This document shows, in pieces, positions 48,365 through 59,400 of a DNA stretch of 64,000 bases. The notes beneath the pieces are model-generated. The model ran no database searches. It saw nothing but the letters and a program-made list of their open reading frames with translations, and was not told the DNA's origin. The stretch lies in NCBI GenBank assembly GCA_947044365.1, contig OX345636.1:45261037-45325036 (forward strand), in the 5' to 3' direction. Source of the stretch: Petrosia ficiformis. Its lineage: Eukaryota; Porifera; Demospongiae; Haplosclerida; Petrosiidae. The position numbers were made by a program, and so were the translations under genes. The stretch's first letter is position 1. Each line of letters begins with the position of its first letter.

Positions 48365-48945
48365 AGTATGATGGTGACATCATCAATTGATGTGGTGAGT
48401 CCTATATATTGTATATAGACCTTCCATTTGCACACTATGCAGGAGATGTCACCATCATACAATATATTGTATATAGTATGCTAATAGGTCCTACAATGTA
48501 TACCGTATAGCGGGAATTATTGGCGAAGGAGAAATTTTGGCGAATTGGCGAATTACAAAATTACATCAAATTAAATTCCAACCAAATTTCATGACCACAC
48601 CTACAAACACGTGTTACATAATTACTATAGGAGCGTGTGAAGATGTCGATGCATACGTATTTCCAGAGAAACGAGGGACTTGCATTTACCTCCTGGATTT
48701 TGTTTTAAAGGAAAGGGAGATAGAAAAATCAGAAGAATCAACTCTGACTCCATTCTTCTCACCAACACGTATAATGATTAGATGTGGGTGTGTCACAAAC
48801 TGTGCACATGCAATTCACCAAAATTAATTTCGCCAACATCTGGGATTGTGCATTTTCGCCAATTTTTCCCGCTATACGGTATACTGAATATAGGACCCTC
48901 GTTTTGTGTCCTCGGATGTGATATAGGACGTATTAGCATACTATA
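48365..48945. mobile_element. Nested inverted-repeat elements; inner MITE 48501-48881
   Basis: The inner element starts TACCGTATAGCGGGAA and TTGGCGAA and ends with the inverse (TTCGCCAATTTTTCCCGCTA onward, to 48881), flanked by TA. It interrupts an outer pair: TATAGTATGCTAATAGGTCC (48473) is inverted at 48924-48945. A third pair flanks that on the left (GTATGATGGTGACATC near 48366, inverted near 48447). An ORF inside (48537-48827) lies within the element and has no known domain. Confidence 0.85.
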
Positions 48946-48949
48946 TACA

Positions 48950-49032
<83 letters not shown>

Positions 49033-49040
49033 GTATATAA
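48946..49040. repeat. (TA)n microsatellite
   Basis: About 90 bp of TA dinucleotides with few interruptions, directly abutting the nested elements. Confidence 0.95.
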
Positions 49041-49499
49041 TATATAATTATACTTTATAAAACCACTGTGCTTCCTCAGTGGCAAAAGAAATGTCAGCAT
49101 TCATTACCGTACCACTGCGTATCCCGTCTATTTGTAGGTGTTGCTACTAATTATACTGTAGGCAGTGACGAAGGAACACTGTCAGTGTAAAAGGGAAGAA
49201 GTGGATAGTAAAATAATATTAGTACAGTCTACTGGTGATATTGTAAGGTGTAATGGTGAAGGATTCCTTTCATCGTTAGAGGGCTCACTGTTATCATTGT
49301 CCAAAATCATCAATCTGTGCTAAATATATCAGTGGATCTTCAGATTCAGTATTGCTGACTATCATTTTCAAGACATCACTTGTTTCATATCTTTGTCTTT
49401 TAAATGTAAGCATTTGACAAAATTCTTATCTGCCAAATGACTGATTTCAATGGTGACATATGTGCACACTTTACATTGAGGCATAATTATGAAAATAGA
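49041..49499. other. No gene recognised
   Basis: Mixed AT-rich sequence; no supported ORF. Confidence 0.35.
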
Positions 49500-49935
49500 T
49501 AACACACACATACACACAATTTTTAAAGCTGACATGTTGTCTATTTCGAACTTATTTGTCTCTTTGATCACCCAATTCTTCCTAACTAGCTAGTAGTGCT
49601 AGGTGTGGAAACAATATATACAAAATTATGCTTATACATACACACCATTCATCTTTTATGGTTGTGAGAAACACATTATGATCAACAAAACCAAACTTAA
49701 TATTGCTATTAGTGCATGGTCATGATGTATGTCTCCATTTGATAATAATTTAAGAGCTTTTTTTTAATGGAAATCTTGTCTCAATATTAATTCAATCCTG
49801 CTGAATAGTTGCATATCTTTTTTGAACTAATCATGTAACTGTTTCTCATACTGTCCTTGTTCCATTTGGTTACTACAGCTTAGTTATTACTGGATTATTG
49901 CTTCAGTTGCAGTTTTGATTGCTATCACAGCTACA
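49500..49935 (-). pseudogene. Decayed copy of the MATH gene: 3' flank plus exon 1
   Basis: GACATGTTGTCTATTTC (49530) matches the 3' flank of the MATH gene (13768). From about 49640 to 49930 the sequence matches exon 1 and its upstream flank (16100-16420): CCATTCATC(A)TTTTATGGTTGTGA, TATGATCAACAAAACCAAA, CATGATGTATGTCTCC, GTTTCTCATACT(G/T)TCCTTG and TCCATTT. Indels break the reading frame. Exons 2-4 are absent, so the two ends of the gene were brought together by an internal deletion. Confidence 0.85.
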
Positions 49936-50720
49936 ATATTGCATATAATTATAATTATTTATAATCATGCTTGGCTTGTGGTTTTGCTGCAAATGCGATG
50001 TTCTTATTTCCTGCTGCTATTGACTTTTCATCACAATAACTTCTATATTACATTCTTCAAATGTCATCAGGGAAATCACTTTCCACATTGGTCACATACT
50101 TGTACAACTATATTTATAATCAAATTACTTGTCAAAGGGGTAATTTCTTCGGAATATGTTTCACAGTCATGCATAATAAATTGAAGTATTTGAATCACAA
50201 GTCTTAGATAATCTGAATTTTAAAGAATGAGAATCATTTGTACAGTAACACACAAGTATAATTGGATTTAGAAACAAAATTTAACTTAGGCTTTGGAAAT
50301 GATCTCACTGTTTGATCTTCGAAATAAAGTATACACATTTAGTGCACTGATTTATCATGCCTTATTGTAAATGATAAACCCTAATTGCTATAATAATATA
50401 ATTGTTGTGATAAAAAATATGAATGACATTTTTAAAAGTCTTCATTCTGTGACTAGGAGGGACCAGAATAAGGTAACTGTTAATGTTAAATGAGAAATGA
50501 TGGTTATTATGGTTTAGGATGGAATCTCAAATAATTTGAGATTAGATCAAAATTGATAGTTGCATAATTATTTTTTTGAACAATGAGAGGATCAGACAGC
50601 TGTATTAATGAATGTTTTGATAGTCATGCTACATCGAACAGCTGCTCTTCATCTCTTTGACTGACACAAAAAGGTATCTCAGTTCAGTAACTTCAGTTCA
50701 TAAGTTTGTCACATACAGTT
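49936..50720. other. Upstream region of the acidic secreted-protein gene
   Basis: AT-rich with no supported ORF. The promoter for the next gene should lie here, but no clear motif is seen. Confidence 0.4.
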
Positions 50721-51857
50721 ATGATTCAAGTACTAGTTTTCTTAGCTGTTGTACATGTGCTGGTTGAACAGATCAATGTAGGAAGTGCTGTGAAAATAGA
50801 TGAATACGCTGGTGTAGAGAAACATGTTCCTACTGATAGGATAACAGGAAATGAAGAGAAGGAAGATCCTTATGGAGGAGATGATGCCAATGCTAAGCAG
50901 GAAAGATTGAATGAGCAGAACAAGAAATGGGACAACATTTTAGTTGAAGAAGAGGATAATGATAAAGTTGAAGATCAAGATGATAATAATGGGAAAGATG
51001 AAGATATAGAGGAAAAAGAAGACTCGGAGCATGAAGAGGAATATTTAAATTTACTTAAAGATGAAGAGCAGGAAGAAGAATGGAATGAGAATGAGGAAGA
51101 CAATGAAGTTAATGGGATAAATCAACAAGAATGGGAAGATGAGAAGACAGAAGAATATTATGATTACTCAGAAATAAACACTGAAGACTACGAAGACTAT
51201 GAAGAAGAAGAGGAATATTATGATTATTCCGAAGCAAACACTAAAGATTATGATGACACTGAAGACTATGATGAAGAAGAGGAATATTATGATTATTCCG
51301 AAGCAAACACTAAAGATTATGATGACTATGAAGACTATGATGAAGAAGAGGAATATTATGATTATTCCGAAGCAAACACTAAAGATTATGATGAGTATGA
51401 AGACTATGAAGAAGAAGAGGAATATTATGATTATTCCGAAGCAAACACTGAAGATTATGATGACTATGAAGACTATTATGATTATTCCGAAACAATCACT
51501 GAAGATTATGATGAGTATGAAGACTATGAACAAGAAGAGGAATATTATGATTATTCCGAAAGAAACACTGAAGATTATGAAGAGTATGAAGACTATGATG
51601 AAGAAGAGGAATATTATAATTACTCGGAAACAAATGCTGAAGACTATGAAGACTATGAAAAAGAGGAGGAAGAGTCAGAAGATGAAAATGGCTTGAAAGA
51701 AAGTCAGCAATGGGAAGATGATCAACAATGGGAATATGAGCGGCTTCATGATGAGGAAGACGATGAGAAAAAGGAAGCTTTGGAGGAGGGAGAGATAAAT
51801 GACAATGTGAAGATAACTTCAAAAACAAACAAAACATCCATCAAGGAGGAGCTATAA
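50721..51857 (+). CDS. Secreted, highly acidic Tyr/Asp/Glu repeat protein (378 aa)
   Basis: ATG at 50721 starts MIQVLVFLAVVHVLVEQI, a clear signal peptide with likely cleavage after about residue 25 (NVGSA). An in-frame extension upstream has no ATG. The mature protein is dominated by Glu, Asp and Tyr. From about residue 155 to 310 there are seven to eight copies of a roughly 20-23-residue repeat of the type EEYYDYSEANTKDYDDYEDY, followed by an acidic tail ending in a Lys-rich stretch and TAA... ATAA at 51857. The tyrosines sit in acidic context ideal for tyrosylprotein sulfotransferase, so heavy sulfation in the Golgi is plausible. Acidic secreted proteins often bind Ca2+ or basic matrix partners; the role here is unknown. 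It is a single exon. The repeats are very similar at DNA level, so copy number probably varies between individuals. Confidence 0.82.
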   Translation: MIQVLVFLAVVHVLVEQINVGSAVKIDEYAGVEKHVPTDRITGNEEKEDPYGGDDANAKQERLNEQNKKWDNILVEEEDNDKVEDQDDNNGKDEDIEEKEDSEHEEEYLNLLKDEEQEEEWNENEEDNEVNGINQQEWEDEKTEEYYDYSEINTEDYEDYEEEEEYYDYSEANTKDYDDTEDYDEEEEYYDYSEANTKDYDDYEDYDEEEEYYDYSEANTKDYDEYEDYEEEEEYYDYSEANTEDYDDYEDYYDYSETITEDYDEYEDYEQEEEYYDYSERNTEDYEEYEDYDEEEEYYNYSETNAEDYEDYEKEEEESEDENGLKESQQWEDDQQWEYERLHDEEDDEKKEALEEGEINDNVKITSKTNKTSIKEEL

Positions 51858-52540
51858 AAATCACCAGTTGATATACAAAAATGTGCTCTTGTTAGACTTG
51901 CATATACTTATAGTTATTATATAGGTCTGAAATGGTGTACATTTCTATTATTATTGTTACATGATGTGTCAAACTATCATGATCTGATCACATATATAGC
52001 CACCCCTTATTTAAAATATTGCAATATCAGAATATTGCAAACAATGCCATTTTACTAATAGTTATATATTACATGCTGGGAATAAAAAGAGAAACACATG
52101 TCCAGAAAAGAACCCCAGCAGGACTGCATTGTCAGTTAGAACATAAGAAAGCCTTGCTATGAGATACAAGAACAGAATTATATGCATCCATTAAATATAT
52201 TATGTTGAACTATGATAAATATAAATTTTACAAATATTATACTAAAGGTAGCTATTTTCCTGTAAATAGCGATGATTAATCGATTAATCAATCGATATTA
52301 AACATTCTTCTGATTATCGATTATAAGTCTGTGATATTGATCATGCTAATTATTCGAAAAGACATACCTTACTTTTCAAGCATGCAACAACAAAATTTAA
52401 TAATGTAGTGAAAGGAAGCCTTTTTGATAATCAAACGGATGAGTTTCCTACATTAATAGATTTAATTGGCCTAATTACTTCCATTCATTTTAGTTGATTA
52501 TCAACTGATTTGAAGTTAATGATAATCAATTTCAGAATTT

Positions 52541-52544
<4 letters not shown>
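51858..52544. other. 3' flank of the acidic protein gene; no gene
   Basis: AT-rich. A GATTAATCGATTAATCAATCGAT palindromic patch lies near 52273. Confidence 0.4.
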
Positions 52545-52600
<56 letters not shown>

Positions 52601-52605
52601 TTAAA
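52545..52605. repeat. (TA)n microsatellite
   Basis: About 50 bp of TA dinucleotides. Confidence 0.95.
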
Positions 52606-52819
52606 ATCTTAAAAGATATAATTATCATGTTGTGAAAGAAGTATCCATATAATTGCTTTCCGATGACTGTGTATATATTAATCATTACTGATTTTCTACT
52701 TCTCTGTGTACTCGAAAACTGGGGCCTGAAGAAGTATGCAGTATACTGAAGCACACAGAAACTGAAGTACTCCCTTCAAGGTTCTAAAGATCGCTTCTTC
52801 ATGTCTGAAACTCAACAAC

Positions 52820-53035
52820 TTAAATACATACTTGTTAAAGATTCTTGCATCACCTTCATACTGTTTGAAGCTATAGCTGTTGTATGAAGCAGAGAAACAG
52901 ACTGTTTAGCATTGAAGTCCACAGAAAAACAGACACTCTCTTTTCAGGAAACAACATGACCGCAGCTGGACTCGAACCACTGACCTTTAGATCAGGAGGC
53001 TCAAGCTCCAACCACTAAGCCATGCTGCCTCCTTA
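52820..53035 (-). mobile_element. tRNA-derived SINE-like element
   Basis: Minus strand from 53033: GGAGGCAGCATGGCTTAGTG carries an A box (TGGCTTAGTGGTTGGAG), and GGTTCGAGTCC (52978-52968) is a good B box 45 bp later. Together they form a Pol III promoter in a tRNA-like head. The body continues through TGTTTTTCTGTGGACTTCAA to about 52820. A body-only inverted copy lies at 53160-53290. Confidence 0.75.
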
Positions 53036-53159
53036 AAAAAAGAGTGCTCATCAAACTGGGACTATTTGATGGGAATGACTAACCACAACATATATACACA
53101 CAAGTGTGTATATAAGACCGTAGTCCTAACAGTTGTGGGGAACCGAAGTTCTATTATAA

Positions 53160-53290
53160 CCCCCTGTTTTTCTGTGGACTTCAATGCTAATATAACACCG
53201 TTAGGAGGGTTTCTCCTAATAAACTTTCCTCTATATCAAACAGACTGTTTCTCTGCTTTATACAACAGTTATAGCATTCTACCCGTTGGT
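53160..53290 (+). mobile_element. Partial SINE body in inverted orientation
   Basis: TTTTTCTGTGGACTTCAATG and CAGACTGTTTCTCTGCTT and TACAACAG(T/C)TATAG match the body of the element at 52820-53035, but on the opposite strand and with an insertion of about 45 bp. The head is missing. Confidence 0.8.
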
Positions 53291-53649
53291 TTTTAGGTCT
53301 ATCGTACGCCCACTTCACGACCACTAATTAATTAGTTAGAAACATTATTTTTCAAAGTCTGGCAAAGAGGCAAAGCTGGAATCGAATTCTATGATTTCAC
53401 TAAGGAGAACAGAACGTAAGTTATGATAAAGAAGACACTGCATAGAAATGATGTTCATCTTCAACAAATCTAGTGTTTTGGGTATCAAAAATACCATCTT
53501 CTACTGGCAAACATAATGGCTTATGGCATTTATTTGCAGGTTACAATAGGAAAGAATCTGTTACACATGTAGGATTGAAAGATGGTCATTGTATAGTTGC
53601 AGCTCTATATTTTATGTTTCAATCAATTTATTTTGTGATTTTTAAGACA
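53291..53649. other. No gene recognised
   Basis: AT-rich. A short open stretch before GTAAGT at 53411 could be an exon end, but nothing supports it further. Confidence 0.35.
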
Positions 53650-54126
53650 TAATAAGTTGGCATATCCTTGATTATGACTGAAGAACTCAATGTGTTAGCT
53701 ACCCAAACCTAATCATTCCTAATCATTAGAAACTGTAGTACACCCTACTAACAATATTTTTCTCAGCTGCTGAGATACATTTTGACAGCATTTCTATGTT
53801 GGTTGCATACTTTATACTATTGTGGATTAGCCTGCATCATCATTATTATACACTTTCAGAATAATATGTATTACCTTTACTTTGAGCTAATGTATACAAA
53901 TGCAGTCTCCCTGCTCTCTTGAATGCACATGATTCTATAAATGATAGAATGATCATGAAAAGAAAGCACATAATTACAGTTATCATTTTTGATGAGCCTC
54001 TCTCTCTCTCTACATGTAACTATTATAACAAATTGTACAAATGCATGGACTCAACTATGACAATAAAACTGTAAATATAGGTTATTGGTGGCAGTGAGGT
54101 ATTGTGTTGATTTCCATACCGAAGGC

Positions 54127-54966
54127 CTAACCATTTATAATTAAAGCAGGAGCCCATAAGAAGATGTAATGTCATGTGATCAAATCTCAGAGGTCAAGGT
54201 CAGTCCAGCAAGGAAGAGATCGATGATCTCCTGTGGAAAAAAGCTTCACAGTAGTCTCTCAAAGCCAGAGCAAACCTACTACGAAGGTTGGGTCTGGCTC
54301 CACGAGACTAGCTTCACAGGACTATGAACAGTCTCTACAAGCCTCACAGGAGTGTCAACAATCTCGGGAGCCCTATCTCTGCGCTTTGCTTCACCTTTTT
54401 CGAGTGAGGAATTGTTCAGTAAGGTAGAAGAAAGTGTTCCTGAGAAGACAAGTACTAATACCAAATGGGCTGTGCAAGAGTGGGTTGCTGAAAGGAGTAG
54501 AGTTACCCCTGATGATATTCCAGTTAGCCTAACTGATGCTACAAATCAACAGTTAAGTGGCTCCCATTGTTCGTTACAGAAGCTAGGTATCCCGGCAGGA
54601 CTTGGTATAATCTTTGTAACTGGTCACAGAAGTATTGATGGCATGAGATCTTATAAAATGATTTCAGAAAGGGGTCAAAATTCATCAATATAGCATATAG
54701 TTATGCAATCCATCCACATGTACACATTATGAAAAGATAATAATTAAAGAATGCATATGACAATGCATGGTTATCTGAACATTATTTGTACATGTGTATA
54801 CCTATATTATACTGGCAAATTAAATATCTTTACTCATTTATTATTATAATGTATTTACTAATTTAGACAGGTTAGCCCATTACAGTTGTCGGCCCTTCTG
54901 AGTTTAATCAGGAACCCATAAGAAGATCTTCTTATGGGTTCCTGGTTTAATTATAAACGGTTATGA
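54127..54966. repeat. Inverted repeat pair around the Crypton remnant, with a hairpin at the right
   Basis: CCATTTATAATTAAAGCAGG and AGCCCATAAGAAGAT (54130-54164) are inverted at 54924-54961 (ATCTTCTTATGGGTTCCTGG, TTTAATTATAAACGG). At 54909-54945 the right copy is itself a near-perfect palindrome centred on AAGATCTT. The arms could be the ends of a larger element carrying the recombinase piece, or two independent copies of a small repeat. Confidence 0.7.
54214..54693 (+). mobile_element. Crypton-type tyrosine recombinase remnant
   Basis: Two frames carry it. First comes a Ser/Gln-rich N-terminus (RLASQDYEQSLQASQEC) up to about 54400. After a frameshift there is FSSEELFSKVEESVPEKTS then NTKWAVQEWVAERS, the N-terminal motif of DUF3504/Crypton recombinases. 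The catalytic core is deleted, because the next segment is already the C-terminal TGHRSIDGMRSYKM, with the second catalytic His/Arg area and the Tyr nucleophile. Cryptons insert via a tyrosine recombinase without terminal repeats. This is a dead internal-deletion derivative. Confidence 0.62.
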
Positions 54967-55600
54967 TTATATTTATTAAAATGAGGAAATTCATCAGTTT
55001 TAATGTGCAGATACTGAATAAATAATTTTATGCTAAACTGTTAGAATCAGTGGATAATAAACTTACTGTATGCAGGTGTTTACATATTAATCACATGCTC
55101 TTTGCTTACAACTATACTTCCTTTATTGGCATTATATTTGGGATCATATTTGGACTGAAGAAGTTTCTCGAACTTAAATGTCTAATTGCGATCTTTAAAG
55201 GATGCTATACTACTCTCTCTTTAAATTCAATACATGAATGTATAACTGCCAAGAATGAATATGAAATGTGAAATCAAAATTATGCTTATACATACATAGT
55301 GTTCATCTTTGATGATTGTTTTCAAAATCATCAAAATTGCAAACTTAGCTATATATAATTAATATACATTCTTCATTAGTCAATACTATTTAATTACATG
55401 TCTTCAGGGGAATCATTTTCCTAATAGGTTGTGATGACTGCATGATAACATACTTGTACATGTGCAATTACAATCAAAGTATATACTCACAATTCTATTC
55501 CTTTATCCTGTGTAATAGAAACAGAATAAATGCTTTAATTAAGTGTTGCATAGGTTTCCAAACCTTCCTTGTGCATCTAATAGGCATTATAGACCTTCAT

Positions 55601-56429
55601 GACATCCCGTGAAAGGGGTATTTTCTAGAATAAAACAGATTGTTTCAGTCATGCATAATAATAATCACTTCATACCTGACACAAACATGTTCCACAACAT
55701 GATAAAAGATGTGGATTATTTAACACCTTCAGATGCACAGGACATTGGAAGGAATCAGAAGGGGGATCAAAAAAAGATATGATCATTATAAGTACCAGTT
55801 AACAGTGCTCGACAAGTATCAGAAATTTCAGCCATCATCTCCTCAAATATATTATATCAGGAAATTGATTTGTGTAATAAAGCTTCTTGCAATTTTGATG
55901 ATTTTGAAAATGGCTTCATATATAGAATATATAATTATATATCAATGTATTTATATTTGGTGCTCAGTAATATATACAGCTAATACTAACTATATATATA
56001 TGCATTGACAAACAACTCTACGGCATTGAAGAATCACATGCAATCACCAACCGCTTTAAATATAGCAGTCAAAACTTCATGTGTGACATCCAAATGGAGT
56101 GGATTAATTCATGATCATATCTTTTAGTGGAGCTATGGCTGTCTATATATATCAATGCAGTAATGACAATCTGAGTTAGTACTATTATGTTCAACTTTAC
56201 ATGTTCACAGTGCTGGTATGCATGCACTATTATCACAATCCACTATTAAATATCAGTGAAGTTTGAAAGTATTAATAATTTTAAGTTATAAAACACCTTT
56301 AGTAATAAATACACAAAAATACAATTTATCCAACAATTATACCAAAAGTAAAACAATATTACACTTGCACGTACGACACTGATAATTAGCATTAATTTAA
56401 TTACTACAGAAATAATGATAGGAAAATAA
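55601..56429. other. 3' flank of the sacsin-like gene; weak ORF
   Basis: An ORF at 55733-56008 (plus) begins MHRTLEGIRRGIKKRYDHYK and becomes hydrophobic. It has no recognised family and no splice support. Otherwise AT-rich. Confidence 0.35.
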
Positions 56430-59400
56430 TTAGTTGGTAGTGTTTGGCACAATAATCTCAACAACCTCAAGTACTTGTTCAGCACACTTCACTGCATCTT
56501 CTGCTCGATTCATTCTATATATATCAACAGGTGCTTTCATGTTGGAACATCTGTTGGGAAATCTGCTGTTAAGGTAGTGTTCTTTAATGCTGCAAGCGCA
56601 CGTTGGTAGAATATCTGCACCTTCAGGTTTTGGTTTATGATTAACAATGTCACAAGCAAGACCATACAAGTGATGCTCTGTTAAACTACCTGAATGAAGA
56701 CCAAACAAGGCATAGCAACCTGCTTTAAGGGCTTTCTCTATTGTTTCATGGGCTAGAAAACACACTTGACATGGTAATTTTGCTTTATAAACCACATTCA
56801 TTGCATGGTAATCAGATTTTGCTTGTCTTAACCACCTTTTTGCCTCTTCTGGGTCAGGATATAGTTTTTCTATAGGTTCATAATCTTGGTCTGTCAATAC
56901 TAATTTAAATATTTCTGAGACAGGTACAAGAATACCATCTCCTTTATCAGTGTCAATTAAAATTCGATAAATACTTTGACTGGCGTATTCACCAGTAATT
57001 TCACAAGCCATAACTTTAGCAAAACGTATTTGTCCATCTTTATGTAAATATCCCACCCAGTCATTGGAATGAAACAAATTGTTTTCATGCTTTTGCATTT
57101 CCACATGATCAGGAATTACTTGTCCTATTTGCGGTATAAACATCGATTCTAAGTTGGGACATTCGAAGTCAGTATCCATGTTATACATGTTAAGTATAAG
57201 CTGCAAGTCTTGTTCTGATTTAATAGACAAACAATGTGCAACAGGTTTTGCAAGTTTTAAGTACGTTGATTTATCATATAATAACATCTGATTTTTTGCA
57301 ACCTGTATGCATAGCGATCGTGCTAATTCGTGCCACAATGATAAGCTTGGATCTAAATCTGATGTGATGTACAAAATATAACTATGAGGTTGTTCACTTC
57401 TTTCAATGGATTTTTCTTTATGAAGAATATAATCAGATTTCATGATCCCTATGCTAACTGGAGGATTGCATATTAGCATATACACTTTAGCTTCCAAATC
57501 TTTAATAGGTCTTACGTTTAAGTGCATGATGATCTTCAACAAATATGAAACAAACTCTTCATAGTGATTATTATCTTCAAGATGCTTATTAATGATGTTT
57601 GGTAGTATTGCTGAGATTAAAAGACCCATTGCTTGTAATCGTTTAAGATGGAGTGCCACATTATATTTATCTGTTCCTTCAGTCTCATTGTGAACCATCT
57701 CCTGACAATTCACTGACAGAGCATACGGTCTAACACTTAGAGGAAGCTTTAGACACAAGTTTTTCTCTGTAATTTTTTGTTTCAAATAAATATCTGTATC
57801 ATGATCCTGCATGATTGGTGGAATGACAAACAGAGAATACTCAGCCCTACTAAGATGAAAATTAGCAGCATGGCTGTACCTTTGGCTATCAATGAAGACT
57901 AACGATGAAGAATAACATAATTTGTTATCTTTGGTTGGTAGGTACAAGGAGTCAATAGTGGGAACACAGCTATCACTTGCATAAATGGAGTATAGTTTTA
58001 AAAGAGCATACCGCACTTTGCAAAGACTGTTAACATCAAGTGTAGCTGAACCAATATACTTATGCATTGTTTCAAGCATTTTTTGTATATGTTTTGGCTC
58101 TACACTTTGACTTACACCAAGAGCTTTAAGTGCCTCGTCACCAATTCTACTCAACTTGGATGGTAATTCATGGATGTAGGGAAACAAATGTCTATCACCT
58201 GGATCACAGTGTCTCACTACTTGCATTGAATGAACGAGGACTGGTAGATTCATATCAGTACTAGTACTGTTATCCTCAGCTGATACAGGAATACATGCCA
58301 CATTTTGATTGCACAACATCTGTAGGTTTGTATAACATCCACTCCCACCCAGAAAATCCAAATTTTTCAATGCTACGTTAATAACAACTTCACCATTAAT
58401 TGGATGTGAATGGGGTGGGGTATAAGTTGAGAAGAGATTGAAATCTGCTAGCCATGATTGTGAGATTTTTAACACATTGGCATATACATCATCTGGATAA
58501 GGGCATGTAGTAACACCTAAATAACGAAGCATGTTATGATGTACTAAAGATTTACATGGTAATTGCACAATTGGTTTCATAGTCCATACAAGAAAGGGGT
58601 TTGAATCTACCATACTCACAGAGTCCTTTAGTTTAGTCAAACCAATATTACCACATTCCATACCTGCTTCACAATGTGATGCAATGCAATTAAGTTCTCT
58701 CAACTCCTGCACTGGTGCAAAACAGATACTACCAATTTGTTGAAGTACATAATGATTGTTGTGCCATTCTTCTGCGGCGTCTGAAAAAACATAATCTAAC
58801 AGTGCTTTTGAGGCTTTACAAATATCTAGATGAATCTCTGTACATAAATCATTACACAGCACTTTAAAATCATTCAAGCTTAACAATTTCTTTATGCCAA
58901 GAATACGAAAGAAATTCAACCACCTCTGATTTCTATATTTATCAGGTAGAAAATGGAATCTCCATCTAAAGACTTCAAATATAGGAACTGTATGATCACA
59001 AAACCTGTGTATGGGTAATAATTTGCCGCCTTCAGCTTCAACACAAGGCAAATCCTTTAGACCTGAAAGAAATCGATCATCTTGGCAAACAAGGCTTTTT
59101 TCACAAATTCCACAATTACCAGCTGTATGCATGATGTGCTTATGCATGTGATTCATTATATATGAAAGGTGTGATGCTCTATTCGCTGATGAAAGCTTCC
59201 AAAAATTTTTAAAAATCAAAGTCAAATACATCTCAACCTCACTCAAGGTTTCTCCACCAAGTACAGATATGTCTTCGCAAAGGTGTTTCCACATTCCTTC
59301 AGATGTTAGGAAGATGATGTCTGACTCTGGTGCCCAAATGTCAATCCCTTTTCGACAGAAGGTAGATGGCCAAAGCAACAAACGTTTATCGGCAGCAGTA

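Larger units (their letters stand above)
53650..55600 (-). pseudogene. Decayed copy of the MATH gene interior, exon 2 replaced by a Crypton-like fragment
   Basis: 53760-54075 matches intron 3, exon 3 and intron 2 of the MATH gene (14860-15177): TGACAGCATTTCTATGTTGG, TAGCCTG, TGATAGAATGATCA, CTATGACAATAAAA. 54715-54850 matches the flank 5' of exon 2 and into intron 1 (15735-15880; TATTATACTGGCAAATTAA). 55005-55310 matches the rest of intron 1 up to exon 1 (TGAATATGAAATGTGAAATC). 55430-55570 matches 14690-14790. The part corresponding to exon 2 (15178-15735) is missing and replaced by unrelated sequence. No open frame is preserved. Confidence 0.85.

Noticed and set aside
48537..49060. ORFs in the nested MITE and the TA array
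   Set aside because: They lie within a non-autonomous inverted-repeat element and read into a microsatellite.
51168..51837. ORFs opposite or frame-shifted to the acidic repeat protein (IIIFSVCFG and MIIPKQTLK repeats)
   Set aside because: Shadows of the tandem repeat; the plus frame with signal peptide is clearly the coding one.
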